From contig CM028927.1 in NCBI GenBank assembly GCA_016801845.1, positions 11,434,001-11,498,000 of the forward strand: a DNA stretch of 64,000 bases, in the 5' to 3' direction. This DNA is from Polydactylus sextarius (Eukaryota; Chordata; Actinopteri; Polynemidae). Under the pieces are notes generated by a model. That model made no database searches, was not told the DNA's origin, and saw only the letters and a list, made by a program, of their open reading frames with translations. Below, in pieces: positions 61,596-64,000 of this stretch. Made by a program: the position numbers and the translations under genes. Positions within the stretch are counted from its first letter, which is position 1; every line of letters begins with the position of its first letter.

Positions 61596-63681
61596 CATTA
61601 TTCATTTGTACTGTGTTGGTATGTATCTGCGTTATCCTTTGTTATCTCAGTAAAACTAAAATCCACTGTCGTACCTAAAGAGTGCAGTCTACTCCCTGTG
61701 TGTGTTAACACTTAATAATCTCTGTGTGAACGTCTTCCTCTATGAGATCTGTGCTGAACTGAAATAATTTCAGCTGTAAATTCTTCTCTTCTGCCTGCTC
61801 TGCAGTCTGTCGATAATACAGCAGAGAATGATGGAAGCCTTAATCACTCTGATTTCCTTAAAATCTATGCGCGTTGGGAGCTTTTTAATTATTTCTGCTG
61901 ACTGGCAGAATGTTGTCCTTCGTTATGTCCACTCAACACCCCGCCACTGTACGCATCTTCAAATAGGACCATAGCAGGGCTATGAAATGAAAGTATAATA
62001 GGTTAGGATCATCTACTCCCTGGTGCTTAACTCCTTCTAGGTGATTTGTCTTCTAGTCAGATTCTCTTTCATACCTGGAGGCACAGTTCAGTGCCTTCTG
62101 AAAATGAACTGCTTTTCTGTATTTGTCAATAATTAAACATAAAAAAATTATATGTTACATGGAAACAGGATATATTTTTTGAATCAGAGTAATGTTAGCA
62201 ACTTGCGGCTTATGTTTTAAAAGAACTCCAGAGAGAAAAACTGCCTCCTACAAGGTGACCAGTGACCTTCTTTTAGCATAATATCCTTGGCAATGTACAG
62301 ATTTAATCCTTTATGCCTGAGCCTTTGGGGCCAGAGGGAGGGAGAGAGATGTAGAGGTGATATATGTGTATTTCCGAGTGTGTGTGCACGCATGGTGAGG
62401 ATGAAAACATCCCCTGGGTTAAAATGAATATAATTCATCCCGAAGGACTTTTTTTTTCATGTGTTGCAAACAAACATTTCTTTATTTATACAACTATACC
62501 CACAGATTTCCATCCTAAGCCAACTCATGATTGGTCTGAAGATACAGTCGTCATGACAGAGAGAGAAATTCTACTGCTTTGAGCAAATAACAGGCCTCAG
62601 GCCTCCAGAGAGCTCTCTAATGCTACCTGCCTGTAAAATTCATGGTTTGGCAGAGAAATCTGCAGCTATTATATGAGAATCCTGGGCTTAATGCCTTGCT
62701 CCTACAGCAGCCCTTTTTTACCTTCCATCATACCCTAAAGCATAGGTAAAACAACAGTCCTTACAACTGTGGTGTGTAATTAATGGCCCAGTGTTTTCTT
62801 GCCAATAGGCACAGGATTGATTTTAACCACTGTAAACCATTTAAACCATGTCCCTTATAGTTGTTTGACATGACATATTATGTTATATGCCTTTATTTTA
62901 CTCTCACCACTCGAAATATTAGAGAGTACAGAAACACATCCCGCTTGTAAAAATTAGAGGTGGTCTTGAAAGTATATTGAAGGTTTTGCAAGCTACGAGA
63001 GAAACTTCTGATTTTCAGCACTATTTTTCAGCTCACAGCTTTTGGAGGAACATTTTTCAATTTAAGCGAGTGATATTGTCAACTTATGTCAGTATCCTGG
63101 CATTAAACGAGGTGATATTTTGACTATTAAGTGCCCTGATATGTAATTTTGTGCCAATAGCTAGCTTCAAATAGAAGTTGACACTGCAGCTTAATAAAAT
63201 TTAAATTAGGTATTACAGGTTAATTTTATCATTGGAAGGTCAGGTGCACACAGTGGCATGGAATAATAATTTGCCACCACTCAAGTGTGGTTAACTCATC
63301 TCATATCTTTGTCCTTTTTCCATTTTTTTTACCTCTAGTTCTCTTTGGCCAGTTCGTGCTGTTCCAGACATCTCTCAATGATGTGGTAGAGATTTACGAT
63401 GGACCCACACAACAAAACACACTGTTGTCTTCACTTTCCGGATCTCACTCTGGTAAGGATGGTGGGAAAGCTGTATGGATGGATGGATGGCTGGAATGAT
63501 GAGCATGAGCAGGCAGAAAACTCAAACTCCCACTGTGTCTCTTTCTTCCTTCTTTTCTGTCTCTATCTCTTCTATCTCTAATCAGGCGAGTCTCTCCCTC
63601 TGACTACGGGTAACCAGATCACCATCAAGTTCACTACAGTCGGACCAGAGACAGCAAAGGGATTCCACTTTGTCTACCAAG
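199..63681 (+). CDS. csmd1: csmd1, internal part of the gene (29 exons with introns)
   Basis: This entry spans the whole gene segment; the exons are listed separately. CSMD proteins are very large type I membrane proteins with alternating CUB and Sushi (CCP) domains, then a tandem Sushi run, a transmembrane helix and a short tail. CSMD1 is brain-rich and is reported to restrain complement; the complement-inhibiting activity has been mapped to the later tandem Sushi run, which is outside this window. Seen here: 29 exons whose splice phases all agree, giving 1,421 uninterrupted codons that alternate Sushi and CUB. Short stretches such as KSRGVKLFPGKDS, NECPDPGIPINARRFGD and CMTGERRAWD match my memory of human CSMD1 better than CSMD2 or CSMD3. 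The 5' and 3' ends of the gene are outside the window. The choice between csmd1a and csmd1b is open. Confidence 0.9.
1160..1245. repeat. (TA)n-(GA)n compound microsatellite
   Basis: About 24 TA units pass straight into about 19 AG units with no spacer. Confidence 0.95.
3067..3093. repeat. poly-A tract, 27 bp
   Basis: An uninterrupted A run. It could be the tail of an old retroposed element, but I see no recognisable SINE or LINE body next to it. Confidence 0.85.
4689..4776 (+). CDS. csmd1: csmd1 exon: Sushi 2, first part
   Basis: 88-bp exon, phase 1 in, phase 2 out. It finishes the linker (HEGGVRQASN) and starts Sushi 2 with SCPDPGEPENGKR, the usual first cysteine followed by a DPG turn. 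The acceptor is at 4687-4688; the donor GTATTA at 4777 departs from consensus after the first four bases. Ser is split across the next junction (AG|C). Sushi 2 and Sushi 9 are the only Sushi domains here split over two exons. Confidence 0.88.
4974..5098 (+). CDS. csmd1: csmd1 exon: Sushi 2, second part
   Basis: 125-bp exon, phase 2 in, phase 1 out. It supplies cysteines 2, 3 and 4 of Sushi 2 (FSCGEDYVLQG, ISCQRV, RPVCK) and the conserved tryptophan in AAWSDHRPVC. The 197-bp intron before it ends in a T- and TG-rich tract with acceptor TTGTAG. The donor is GTAAGA. The last base G joins TG of the next exon to make Val. Confidence 0.9.
6370..6650. repeat. candidate dispersed fish repeat
   Basis: The block contains GTTCCTGACCAAAACCAGTG, GTGGTTTCTTTCTTCATT and CAGCCAAAACTAATGGATCC. 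I recall this wording as a high-copy sequence in percomorph fish genomes, but cannot name the family. It has an internal imperfect duplication: GTGATTAAAGTTTGTAAA near 6428 and GTGATTAAATGTGGTAAA near 6557. No coding potential is evident. Confidence 0.4.
10012..10203. repeat. GA array followed by a 40-copy TG array
   Basis: GA-rich run 10012-10060, short TG run to 10069, about 55 bp of unique sequence, then (GT)n at 10124-10203. Smaller CA (10308-10328) and TG (about 10468-10491) runs follow within 300 bp. Confidence 0.95.
10564..10574. promoter_or_regulatory. palindromic bZIP-type motif near a CCAAT-like box
   Basis: TGATGTCATCA at 10564-10574 is a perfect 11-base palindrome about its centre and resembles CRE/ATF sites. 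CCATTGGTC lies about 15 bases downstream. Such short motifs arise by chance, so this is only a candidate intronic element. Confidence 0.2.
10928..10958. repeat. perfect 15-bp inverted repeat, 1-bp spacer
   Basis: Arms at 10928-10942 (TTTTAAATTTCATTT) and 10944-10958 are exact reverse complements around one T. AT-rich and able to form a hairpin or cruciform. The flanking T and A/T runs do not extend the pairing. Confidence 0.85.
12745..12785. repeat. (ATT)n microsatellite
   Basis: About 13 uninterrupted ATT units. Confidence 0.95.
13674..13816. repeat. compound (TA)(TG)(TA)(TATG)(TA)(TG) microsatellite
   Basis: Alternating TA and TG arrays with a TATG segment near 13742-13758 and a short ACAGTATA interruption near 13780. 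It abuts the left arm of the palindrome at 13817. Confidence 0.92.
13817..14630. mobile_element. 814-bp imperfect palindrome, foldback or MITE-like element
   Basis: Left arm (13817 to about 14143) and right arm (about 14347 to 14630) are reverse complements with mismatches and small gaps. Examples: GTTATAGGTACCCC at 13821 against GGGGTGCCTATAAC ending at 14626; GTACAAAGTATTTAG at 13930-13944 against CTAAATACTTTGTAC at 14536-14550; TTGGCAGATCCA near 14101 against TGGATCTGCCAA near 14375. About 200 bp between the arms pair poorly. No transposase is seen; a 76-residue reading frame in the centre resembles no known protein. TA arrays lie on both sides, which would suit insertion at TA (Tc1/mariner type), but that is inference and no target duplication can be read in the repeats. 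Family unknown. Confidence 0.7.
14646..14694. repeat. (TA)n microsatellite
   Basis: About 24 TA units, separated from the right arm of the palindrome by 15 bases of TC-rich sequence. A (TG)n run follows at about 14836-14868. Confidence 0.95.
15911..16032 (+). CDS. csmd1: csmd1 exon: CUB 3, first part
   Basis: 122-bp exon, phase 1 in, phase 0 out. It encodes VKTCGSNLQGPSG, SPNFPIQYESN and AQCVWII, which carry the two cysteines of the first CUB disulfide and the conserved SPNFP turn. The acceptor is CTATTCACAG ending at 15910; the donor is GTAAAT. CUB 3 is spread over three exons separated by introns of 8.7 and 1.2 kb. A longer open frame reads into the exon from upstream, but the acceptor and the joined Val codon fix the exon start. 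Confidence 0.92.
16648..16740. promoter_or_regulatory. cluster of three inverted CCAAT-like motifs
   Basis: GATTGGC near 16648, AATTGGTCC near 16705 and GATTGGTA near 16735 within about 90 bp, in a stretch less AT-rich than its surroundings. This is a possible intronic regulatory element, or chance. Confidence 0.18.
17311..17480. repeat. degenerate tandem repeat, 33-49 bp units
   Basis: Five units begin with GTCAT followed by A or G: 17311, 17344, 17393, 17431 and 17464. Several continue with ACC or ACT and a TATA/CATA-rich tail. Unit spacing is 33, 49, 38 and 33 bases, so the array is old and worn. Confidence 0.6.
19160..19375. repeat. candidate dispersed fish repeat
   Basis: The run contains AAACAACAGGTAACAAGC, GAGCACTGACGATCTGG and AGGAGGCTGATGAGGGAA. 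I recall this kind of wording in a common interspersed repeat of teleost genomes. No reading frame of note on either strand. Confidence 0.4.
20161..20265. repeat. (TCTTC)21 pentanucleotide array
   Basis: 105 bases of exact TCTTC repeats, ending in variant CT-rich sequence to about 20284. The strand is fully polypyrimidine. Confidence 0.95.
20862..20891. repeat. poly-A tract, 30 bp
   Basis: An uninterrupted A run preceded by GTAGCAACACT. No retroposon body recognised upstream. Confidence 0.85.
21565..21606. repeat. (CA)n microsatellite
   Basis: About 21 CA units; a shorter CA run follows near 21716-21730. Confidence 0.95.
24772..24875 (+). CDS. csmd1: csmd1 exon: CUB 3, middle part
   Basis: 104-bp exon, phase 0 in, phase 2 out. 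It encodes VIQINFEEFDLEIAYDTL and IGDGGEVGDPTT. The acidic pattern FDLE, YD and GDG matches the calcium-binding positions of CUB domains. The acceptor is AACTCTAG; the donor is GTAAGT. The final GT joins C of the next exon to make Val. Confidence 0.92.
24876..26064 (+). other. intron, 1.2 kb
   Basis: AT-rich non-coding sequence with a poly-T run at about 25400-25418. Nothing else recognised. The acceptor is GTGCTCCAG at 26064. Confidence 0.75.
26065..26177 (+). CDS. csmd1: csmd1 exon: CUB 3, last part
   Basis: 113-bp exon, phase 2 in, phase 1 out. It encodes LSGSFVPDLIVSMTHQMW and ESVGSIGFKINYK, the closing strands of CUB 3. No cysteine here, so the second CUB disulfide is absent, as in the other CUB domains of this gene. 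The donor is GTAAGT. The last G joins AA of the next exon (Glu). Confidence 0.92.
28671..28704. repeat. (TC)n microsatellite in a CT-rich block
   Basis: About 17 TC units in a strongly pyrimidine-rich stretch running from about 28390 to 28730. Confidence 0.93.
33260..33320. repeat. (CA)n microsatellite
   Basis: CA array with two CCACAC interruptions in its first half, pure in the second half. Confidence 0.94.
33660..33698. repeat. (TG)n microsatellite
   Basis: About 19 TG units, followed directly by a CGCACACA turn. A CA run lies further on at 33860-33885. Confidence 0.94.
34735..34945. repeat. candidate dispersed fish repeat
   Basis: The run contains GGACCCAACTGCAGACACTC, AAAAACCAGGTTTACAGAG and AGGCAGGTGGCAAATATCAG, wording I recall from high-copy teleost repeats. 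It may belong to the same broad family as the block at 19160-19375 (both carry GGCAGGTGGCA or GCAGGTGGCAGA). Confidence 0.35.
35367..35549 (+). CDS. csmd1: csmd1 exon: Sushi 3
   Basis: 183-bp exon, phase 1 on both sides, holding one whole Sushi domain. Four cysteines are seen in ESCGDPGTPLYG, FECQFGFELIG, ISCQDNNQW and PICI, with the conserved tryptophan in QWSANIPIC. The acceptor is TTTACAG; the donor is GTAAGT. As a symmetric one-domain exon it could be skipped without shifting the frame. The 339-bp intron that follows is short. Confidence 0.94.
35550..35888 (+). other. intron, 339 bp
   Basis: Short intron with an A run near 35600-35618 and a long CT-rich acceptor tract from about 35770. 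Confidence 0.8.
35889..36215 (+). CDS. csmd1: csmd1 exon: CUB 4, complete in one exon
   Basis: 327-bp exon, phase 1 on both sides, the only intact CUB exon here; the other seven CUB domains are split. Two cysteines (PCMSNF and MNCVWLI), the calcium-site pattern FDLE, YDSL and KDG, and the closing motif GRGFNITYS. N-glycosylation sequons are NFT near the start and NIT near the end. The upstream intron ends in a long CT-rich tract with CCTTCAG. The donor is GTATGT. The last A joins CA of the next exon (Thr). Confidence 0.94.
36216..38243 (+). other. intron, 2.0 kb
   Basis: No exon recognised. It contains (TA)n at about 37702-37740 followed by a T run. The acceptor TTTTTTACCCCAG ends at 38243. 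Confidence 0.75.
37702..37740. repeat. (TA)n microsatellite
   Basis: About 19 TA units ending in TTTTTTT. Confidence 0.92.
38244..38438 (+). CDS. csmd1: csmd1 exon: Sushi 4
   Basis: 195-bp exon, phase 1 on both sides. One whole Sushi domain: NECPDPGIPINARRFGD, VVCEDGFIKTQG, ISCQLERG and IPKCE supply the four cysteines; the tryptophan is in VMWSGP. The match to human CSMD1 is one of the strongest in the window. The donor is GTAAGA. The last G joins CC of the next exon (Ala). Confidence 0.95.
38439..41053 (+). other. intron, 2.6 kb
   Basis: No exon recognised. It contains a candidate hAT-like element (40117-40682) and a short AACC run near 39838-39852. The acceptor CATCCTGCAG ends at 41053 after a long pyrimidine tract. 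Confidence 0.75.
40117..40682. mobile_element. candidate non-autonomous hAT-like DNA transposon
   Basis: The two ends read as imperfect inverted repeats. The left end TAGATGAACTCCAATC begins near 40119, and the right end, read on the other strand, begins TAGGGATGTTCCAATCG. The TAGGGGTGTNCCGATC style of terminus, and the many GATC/CGATC-like words just inside both ends (for example 40140-40203 and 40629-40668), are familiar from fish hAT-type MITEs. No transposase frame is present. An 8-bp target duplication is not clear (AGATAAAC against ATAAATTG), so the exact ends are uncertain. Confidence 0.4.
41054..41192 (+). CDS. csmd1: csmd1 exon: CUB 5, first part
   Basis: 139-bp exon, phase 1 in, phase 2 out. 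APCGGHYSAPSG, LSPGWPGYYKDS and LSCEWVIESEPG give the CUB start and its cysteine pair. The donor GTGGGT at 41193 is acceptable. Arg is split as AG|G into the next exon. Reading on past the donor would add only a few residues before a stop. Confidence 0.94.
41193..41569 (+). other. intron, 377 bp
   Basis: Short intron with no repeat of note. The acceptor CATCTCACAG ends at 41569. Confidence 0.8.
41570..41757 (+). CDS. csmd1: csmd1 exon: CUB 5, last part
   Basis: 188-bp exon, phase 2 in, phase 1 out. FQTELGYDFLEIHDGPN carries the acidic calcium-site positions; FNGTQVPQFLFSSSNF follows, with one NGT sequon; FKILYE closes the fold. No cysteine. The intron position, just before the FxxExxYD strand, is the same as in CUB 9. 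The donor is GTAAGT. Confidence 0.94.
41758..42171 (+). other. intron, 414 bp
   Basis: No repeat of note; ends in a strong T-rich tract from about 42142 with acceptor TCTCCAG. Confidence 0.8.
42172..42360 (+). CDS. csmd1: csmd1 exon: Sushi 5
   Basis: 189-bp exon, phase 1 on both sides. Four cysteines in YSCLDPGIPVNG, FGCDSGYRLSH, LVCEKNHWW and PTCD. The double tryptophan HWWSHPLPTC matches my memory of CSMD1. The acceptor follows a T-rich tract; the donor is GTGAGT. An in-frame ATG at 42180 is internal and not a translation start. Confidence 0.95.
42361..45892 (+). other. intron, 3.5 kb
   Basis: No exon recognised. It contains GGTGGGG-rich sequence near 43185-43235, a purine-rich block with two A runs at about 43920-44070, and a 42-copy TG array (44176-44259). 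The acceptor lies at the end of a CT-rich tract beginning about 45800. Confidence 0.75.
44176..44259. repeat. (TG)42 microsatellite
   Basis: 84 bases of uninterrupted TG, the longest pure dinucleotide array in the window, followed by a short GTGCACGCGCATATGTG region that also favours left-handed DNA. Confidence 0.96.
45893..46009 (+). CDS. csmd1: csmd1 exon: CUB 6, first part, with a GC donor
   Basis: 117-bp exon, phase 1 on both sides. ALCGGDVRGPWGT, LSPGYPDSYPSS and LNCTWTVEVSHGK give the CUB start, its two cysteines and an NCT sequon. The exon must end at G46009 so that G joins GA of the next exon (Gly) and gives SHGKGVQF as in CSMD1. The donor there is GC, in the context AAG|GCAAGA. Reading through instead reaches TAA at 46039-46041, and the next GT is beyond that stop. 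The acceptor is CTATCCAG. Confidence 0.92.
46010..46401 (+). other. intron, 392 bp, GC-AG, with a TG array beside the acceptor
   Basis: Starts GCAAGA rather than GTAAGA and ends in TTCTCCAACAG. A (TG)n array at 46348-46391 takes up the place where the polypyrimidine tract would normally extend; only about 10 bases separate it from the exon. Confidence 0.88.
46348..46391. repeat. (TG)n microsatellite next to a splice acceptor
   Basis: About 21 TG units ending about 10 bases before the CUB 6 second exon. Confidence 0.96.
46402..46617 (+). CDS. csmd1: csmd1 exon: CUB 6, last part
   Basis: 216-bp exon, phase 1 on both sides. GVQFQFNSFHLEDQHDYL, VTENGSF and LYGNFKAQLRFISDFS lead to YEGFNITFS. 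Sequons are NGS and NIT. The aspartates of the calcium site are partly kept (LEDQHDY), but the usual YDG is ENG here, as I remember for this domain in CSMD1. The donor is GTAATT. Confidence 0.94.
46618..48704 (+). other. intron, 2.1 kb
   Basis: AT-rich non-coding sequence with no array longer than a few units. No exon or element recognised. The acceptor TTTTCTGCAG ends at 48704. Confidence 0.75.
48705..48893 (+). CDS. csmd1: csmd1 exon: Sushi 6
   Basis: 189-bp exon, phase 1 on both sides. Four cysteines in EPCEDPGMPRFG, FSCNMGYRLEG, LICLGGGRRMW and PRCV. The phrase FGVGDTLSFSC matches the CSMD pattern. The donor is GTATGT. The last G joins CG of the next exon (Ala). Confidence 0.95.
48894..51009 (+). 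other. intron, 2.1 kb
   Basis: No exon recognised. A purine-rich stretch at about 50280-50590 (GAGA- and GGAGG-rich) follows a T run near 50212-50223. The acceptor TGCCATCAG ends at 51009. Confidence 0.75.
51010..51110 (+). CDS. csmd1: csmd1 exon: CUB 7, first part
   Basis: 101-bp exon, phase 1 in, phase 0 out. AECGSSVINNEGILLSPNYP and NHECIYSIQ give the CUB start and cysteine pair. The donor GTAATT follows CAG. CUB 7 is divided into three exons by two short introns. Confidence 0.94.
51350..51418 (+). CDS. csmd1: csmd1 micro-exon: CUB 7, middle part
   Basis: 69-bp exon, phase 0 on both sides, encoding exactly 23 residues (VQAGKGINISARTFHLAQG then DILK). It is the shortest exon in the window. 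The sequon NIS lies within it. The acceptor is GAACTTCAG; the donor is GTAAAC, followed 26 bases later by a CA array. Skipping it would keep the frame but remove the central strands of CUB 7, so skipping would probably break the fold. Confidence 0.93.
51445..51495. repeat. (CA)n microsatellite just after a donor site
   Basis: About 25 CA units within the 189-bp intron after the 69-bp exon. The array starts 26 bases past the exon end and CA-like words begin even closer (51427-51440). Confidence 0.96.
51608..51764 (+). CDS. csmd1: csmd1 exon: CUB 7, last part
   Basis: 157-bp exon, phase 0 in, phase 1 out. IYDGKDNTAHVLGAFTG, LTLISTSNHLWLEFYSD and GEGFKLVYS complete CUB 7. The acceptor is TTTATTGACAG; the donor is GTAAGT. 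The loop before IYDG (FHLAQGDILK) is one residue shorter than in CUB 3 to CUB 5. No cysteine. Confidence 0.94.
51765..53120 (+). other. intron, 1.4 kb
   Basis: No exon or element recognised; AT-rich. Ends in a T-rich tract with acceptor TTTCTCTAG at 53120. Confidence 0.75.
53121..53312 (+). CDS. csmd1: csmd1 exon: Sushi 7
   Basis: 192-bp exon, phase 1 on both sides. Four cysteines in SHCEDPGVPQFG, YRCEPGYTLHG, LKCMTGERRAW and PSCI. KVNDQGHFSGSS and CMTGERRAWDNPLPSC match my memory of human CSMD1 better than CSMD3, which supports the paralogue call. The donor is GTATGT. Confidence 0.95.
53352..53398. repeat. fragment of a common fish interspersed repeat
   Basis: CCGTCCATCATCTCCCACTT and TCTGGGTCGCGGGCC recall the widespread teleost wording in which a CCGCTTATCC motif is followed by GGGTCGCGGG. 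Only about 47 bases are recognisable. Family not identified. Confidence 0.4.
55385..55410. repeat. (CA)n microsatellite
   Basis: About 13 CA units. Confidence 0.92.
55535..55661 (+). CDS. csmd1: csmd1 exon: CUB 8, first part
   Basis: 127-bp exon, phase 1 in, phase 2 out. AECGGRFKGESTGRILSPGY and LRCTWTIEVDSGNIV give the CUB start and cysteine pair. The acceptor is TATATCTGTAG; the donor is GTATAT, a weak match. Ser is split AG|T into the next exon. This exon is nearly the same as my memory of human CSMD1. Confidence 0.94.
55662..56158 (+). other. intron, 497 bp
   Basis: Strongly AT-rich with no array of note. The acceptor CCAAATTGCAG ends at 56158. Confidence 0.8.
56159..56361 (+). CDS. csmd1: csmd1 exon: CUB 8, last part
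   Basis: 203-bp exon, phase 2 in, phase 1 out. LRFLAFDTEASHDMLKVWDG holds the acidic calcium-site positions; the fold closes with FYISKSGFAIQFSS. No cysteine or sequon. The donor is GTAAGT. The 121-bp intron that follows is among the shortest here. Confidence 0.95.
56483..56674 (+). CDS. csmd1: csmd1 exon: Sushi 8
   Basis: 192-bp exon, phase 1 on both sides. Four cysteines in TACRDPGVPMNGSR, FQCDPGYELQG, ITCIQVDNRYYW and PVCI. One NGS sequon. The acceptor is TTTGTCCAG; the donor is GTGAAA, a weak match at its last bases. The in-frame ATG at 56521 is internal. Confidence 0.95.
56910..57048 (+). CDS. csmd1: csmd1 exon: CUB 9, first part
   Basis: 139-bp exon, phase 1 in, phase 2 out, the same length and phases as the first exon of CUB 5. 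APCGGNLTGSNGF, LSPNYPHPYPHS and KDCDWLIAV give the CUB start and cysteines, with an NLT sequon. The acceptor is TAATCTTAG; the donor is GTAATC. Confidence 0.95.
57049..57675 (+). other. intron, 627 bp
   Basis: No repeat of note. Ends in a CT-rich tract with acceptor CTCTCTCCAG at 57675. Confidence 0.8.
57676..57863 (+). CDS. csmd1: csmd1 exon: CUB 9, last part
   Basis: 188-bp exon, phase 2 in, phase 1 out, the same length and phases as the second exon of CUB 5. FNIEPNYDFLYIYDGPDSN has the acidic calcium-site pattern. FQDSKLPERIESSSNTMH and YTGFHLEYK follow. The donor is GTAAAA. The protein sequence is almost the same as my memory of human CSMD1, pointing to strong constraint. Confidence 0.95.
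57864..58918 (+). other. intron, 1.1 kb
   Basis: No exon or repeat array recognised. The acceptor CTCTCTGTCCAG ends at 58918 after a T- and CT-rich tract. Confidence 0.78.
58919..59037 (+). CDS. csmd1: csmd1 exon: Sushi 9, first part
   Basis: 119-bp exon, phase 1 in, phase 0 out. ESCFDPGVVLNGTRLG and FYCEAGYVLQ give cysteines 1 and 2 and an NGT sequon. The donor GTACAA follows CAG. The 114-bp intron after it is the shortest in the window. Confidence 0.94.
59152..59227 (+). CDS. csmd1: csmd1 exon: Sushi 9, second part
   Basis: 76-bp exon, phase 0 in, phase 1 out. LTCSMGDDGRPGWNRALPSC supplies cysteines 3 and 4 and the tryptophan. The acceptor is CTTTCTCTAG; the donor is GTAATG. Too short to stand out as an open frame, but its phases fit both neighbours. 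Confidence 0.94.
59372..59488 (+). CDS. csmd1: csmd1 exon: CUB 10, first part
   Basis: 117-bp exon, phase 1 on both sides, the same length as the first exon of CUB 6. APCGSRPTGSEGT, LSPNFPRNYTSG and QTCVYSISVPREF give the CUB start, its cysteine pair and an NYT sequon. The acceptor is TTCTCTCCAG; the donor is GTAAGT. Confidence 0.94.
59489..63338 (+). other. intron, 3.9 kb
   Basis: Inside CUB 10. No exon recognised. It contains A and T runs near 60363-60379 and 60423-60431 and a TG array at 61529-61594. The acceptor TTACCTCTAG ends at 63338. Confidence 0.75.
61529..61594. repeat. (TG)n microsatellite
   Basis: About 33 uninterrupted TG units. Confidence 0.96.
63339..63452 (+). CDS. csmd1: csmd1 exon: CUB 10, middle part
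   Basis: 114-bp exon, phase 1 on both sides. VLFGQFVLFQTSLNDVV, IYDGPTQQN and LSSLSGSHS form the middle strands. Symmetric, so skipping keeps the frame but would cut the CUB fold. The donor is GTAAGG. An upstream open frame runs into it, but the preceding TTTTTTTTACCTCTAG is a clear acceptor. Confidence 0.94.
63586..63681 (+). CDS. csmd1: csmd1 exon: CUB 10, last part
   Basis: 96-bp exon, phase 1 on both sides. GESLPLTTGNQITIKFTT and AKGFHFVYQ close CUB 10. The acceptor ATCTCTAATCAG is preceded by a CT-rich tract; the donor is GTCAGA. This is the last exon in the window; the next should start Sushi 10. Confidence 0.93.
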
Positions 63682-64000
63682 GTCAGAGAATTCAGTAGCT
63701 AGAACTGTTATGGCAGATAGCGGCAAAGTTTTGTGTGTGTGTGTGGAGGTGGTTAATACTGTTTTAGTTTAAGTGGTTGGGGATATGTACCCACATAAAA
63801 AATTTGATCAGGCCCACAAGGCAATTCATAAATACAAACAAGATTGTTCCAAACTGTCAGTTTGTCTCGAAGAACCGTTTCAGAGCAGATTACTAATGCA
63901 TCAAAAGATATTGAAAAAAGAAATTTCCAGTTTTTCTCTCTCTGGCCTACAGTGAAACAATAGACATTAGAAATACTTCCCAAATATCTGTTTATATGTG
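63682..64000 (+). other. start of the intron after CUB 10
   Basis: Non-coding to the window end. A short TG run at about 63732-63745; nothing else recognised. Confidence 0.75.

Noticed and set aside
199..63681. CSMD2 or CSMD3 as the gene identity
   Set aside because: Sushi 4, Sushi 5 and Sushi 7 wording fits my memory of CSMD1 clearly better. A protein search could still overturn this.

Overview
The window is vertebrate nuclear DNA, most likely from a ray-finned (teleost) fish. It is AT-rich, its introns hold many CA/TG, TA and poly-A/T microsatellites, and several introns are unusually short for this gene. I see no bacterial, plasmid or viral gene.

One protein-coding gene spans the whole window on the + strand. 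It is an internal slice of a CUB and Sushi multiple domains gene, best matched to CSMD1 (csmd1; whether fish copy csmd1a or csmd1b cannot be told from here). I placed 29 coding exons between 199 and 63681. They total 4,263 bases (1,421 codons), and the reading frame stays open through every splice junction. Neither the start codon, signal peptide, transmembrane segment, stop codon, promoter nor poly-A signal lies here. The window opens in the intron before the linker that follows CUB domain 2 and closes in the intron after CUB domain 10.

Layout: linker (199-276); Sushi 2 (4689-5098); CUB 3 (15911-26177); Sushi 3 (35367-35549); CUB 4 in one exon (35889-36215); Sushi 4 (38244-38438); CUB 5 (41054-41757); Sushi 5 (42172-42360); CUB 6 (45893-46617); Sushi 6 (48705-48893); CUB 7 (51010-51764); Sushi 7 (53121-53312); CUB 8 (55535-56361); Sushi 8 (56483-56674); CUB 9 (56910-57863); Sushi 9 (58919-59227); CUB 10 (59372-63681). 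Every domain boundary is a phase 1 intron. All eight Sushi domains keep four cysteines, and all eight CUB domains keep only the first cysteine pair. Domain numbers follow my memory of human CSMD1.

Of the 28 complete introns, 27 are GT-AG and one (46010-46401) is GC-AG. Introns 5099-15910, 16033-24771 and 26178-35366 are the largest and carry most of the repeats. The most distinctive non-coding structure is an imperfect palindrome of about 814 bp at 13817-14630, bounded by TA/TG microsatellites and resembling a foldback or MITE-like transposon. A candidate hAT-like non-autonomous element lies at about 40117-40682. Other points of note are a 21-copy TCTTC array, a degenerate 33-49 bp tandem repeat, and several blocks that look like dispersed fish repeats.

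I found no RNA gene, CRISPR array or second protein-coding gene, and no clear sign of an undescribed biological system. The unusual features concern splicing and repeats.
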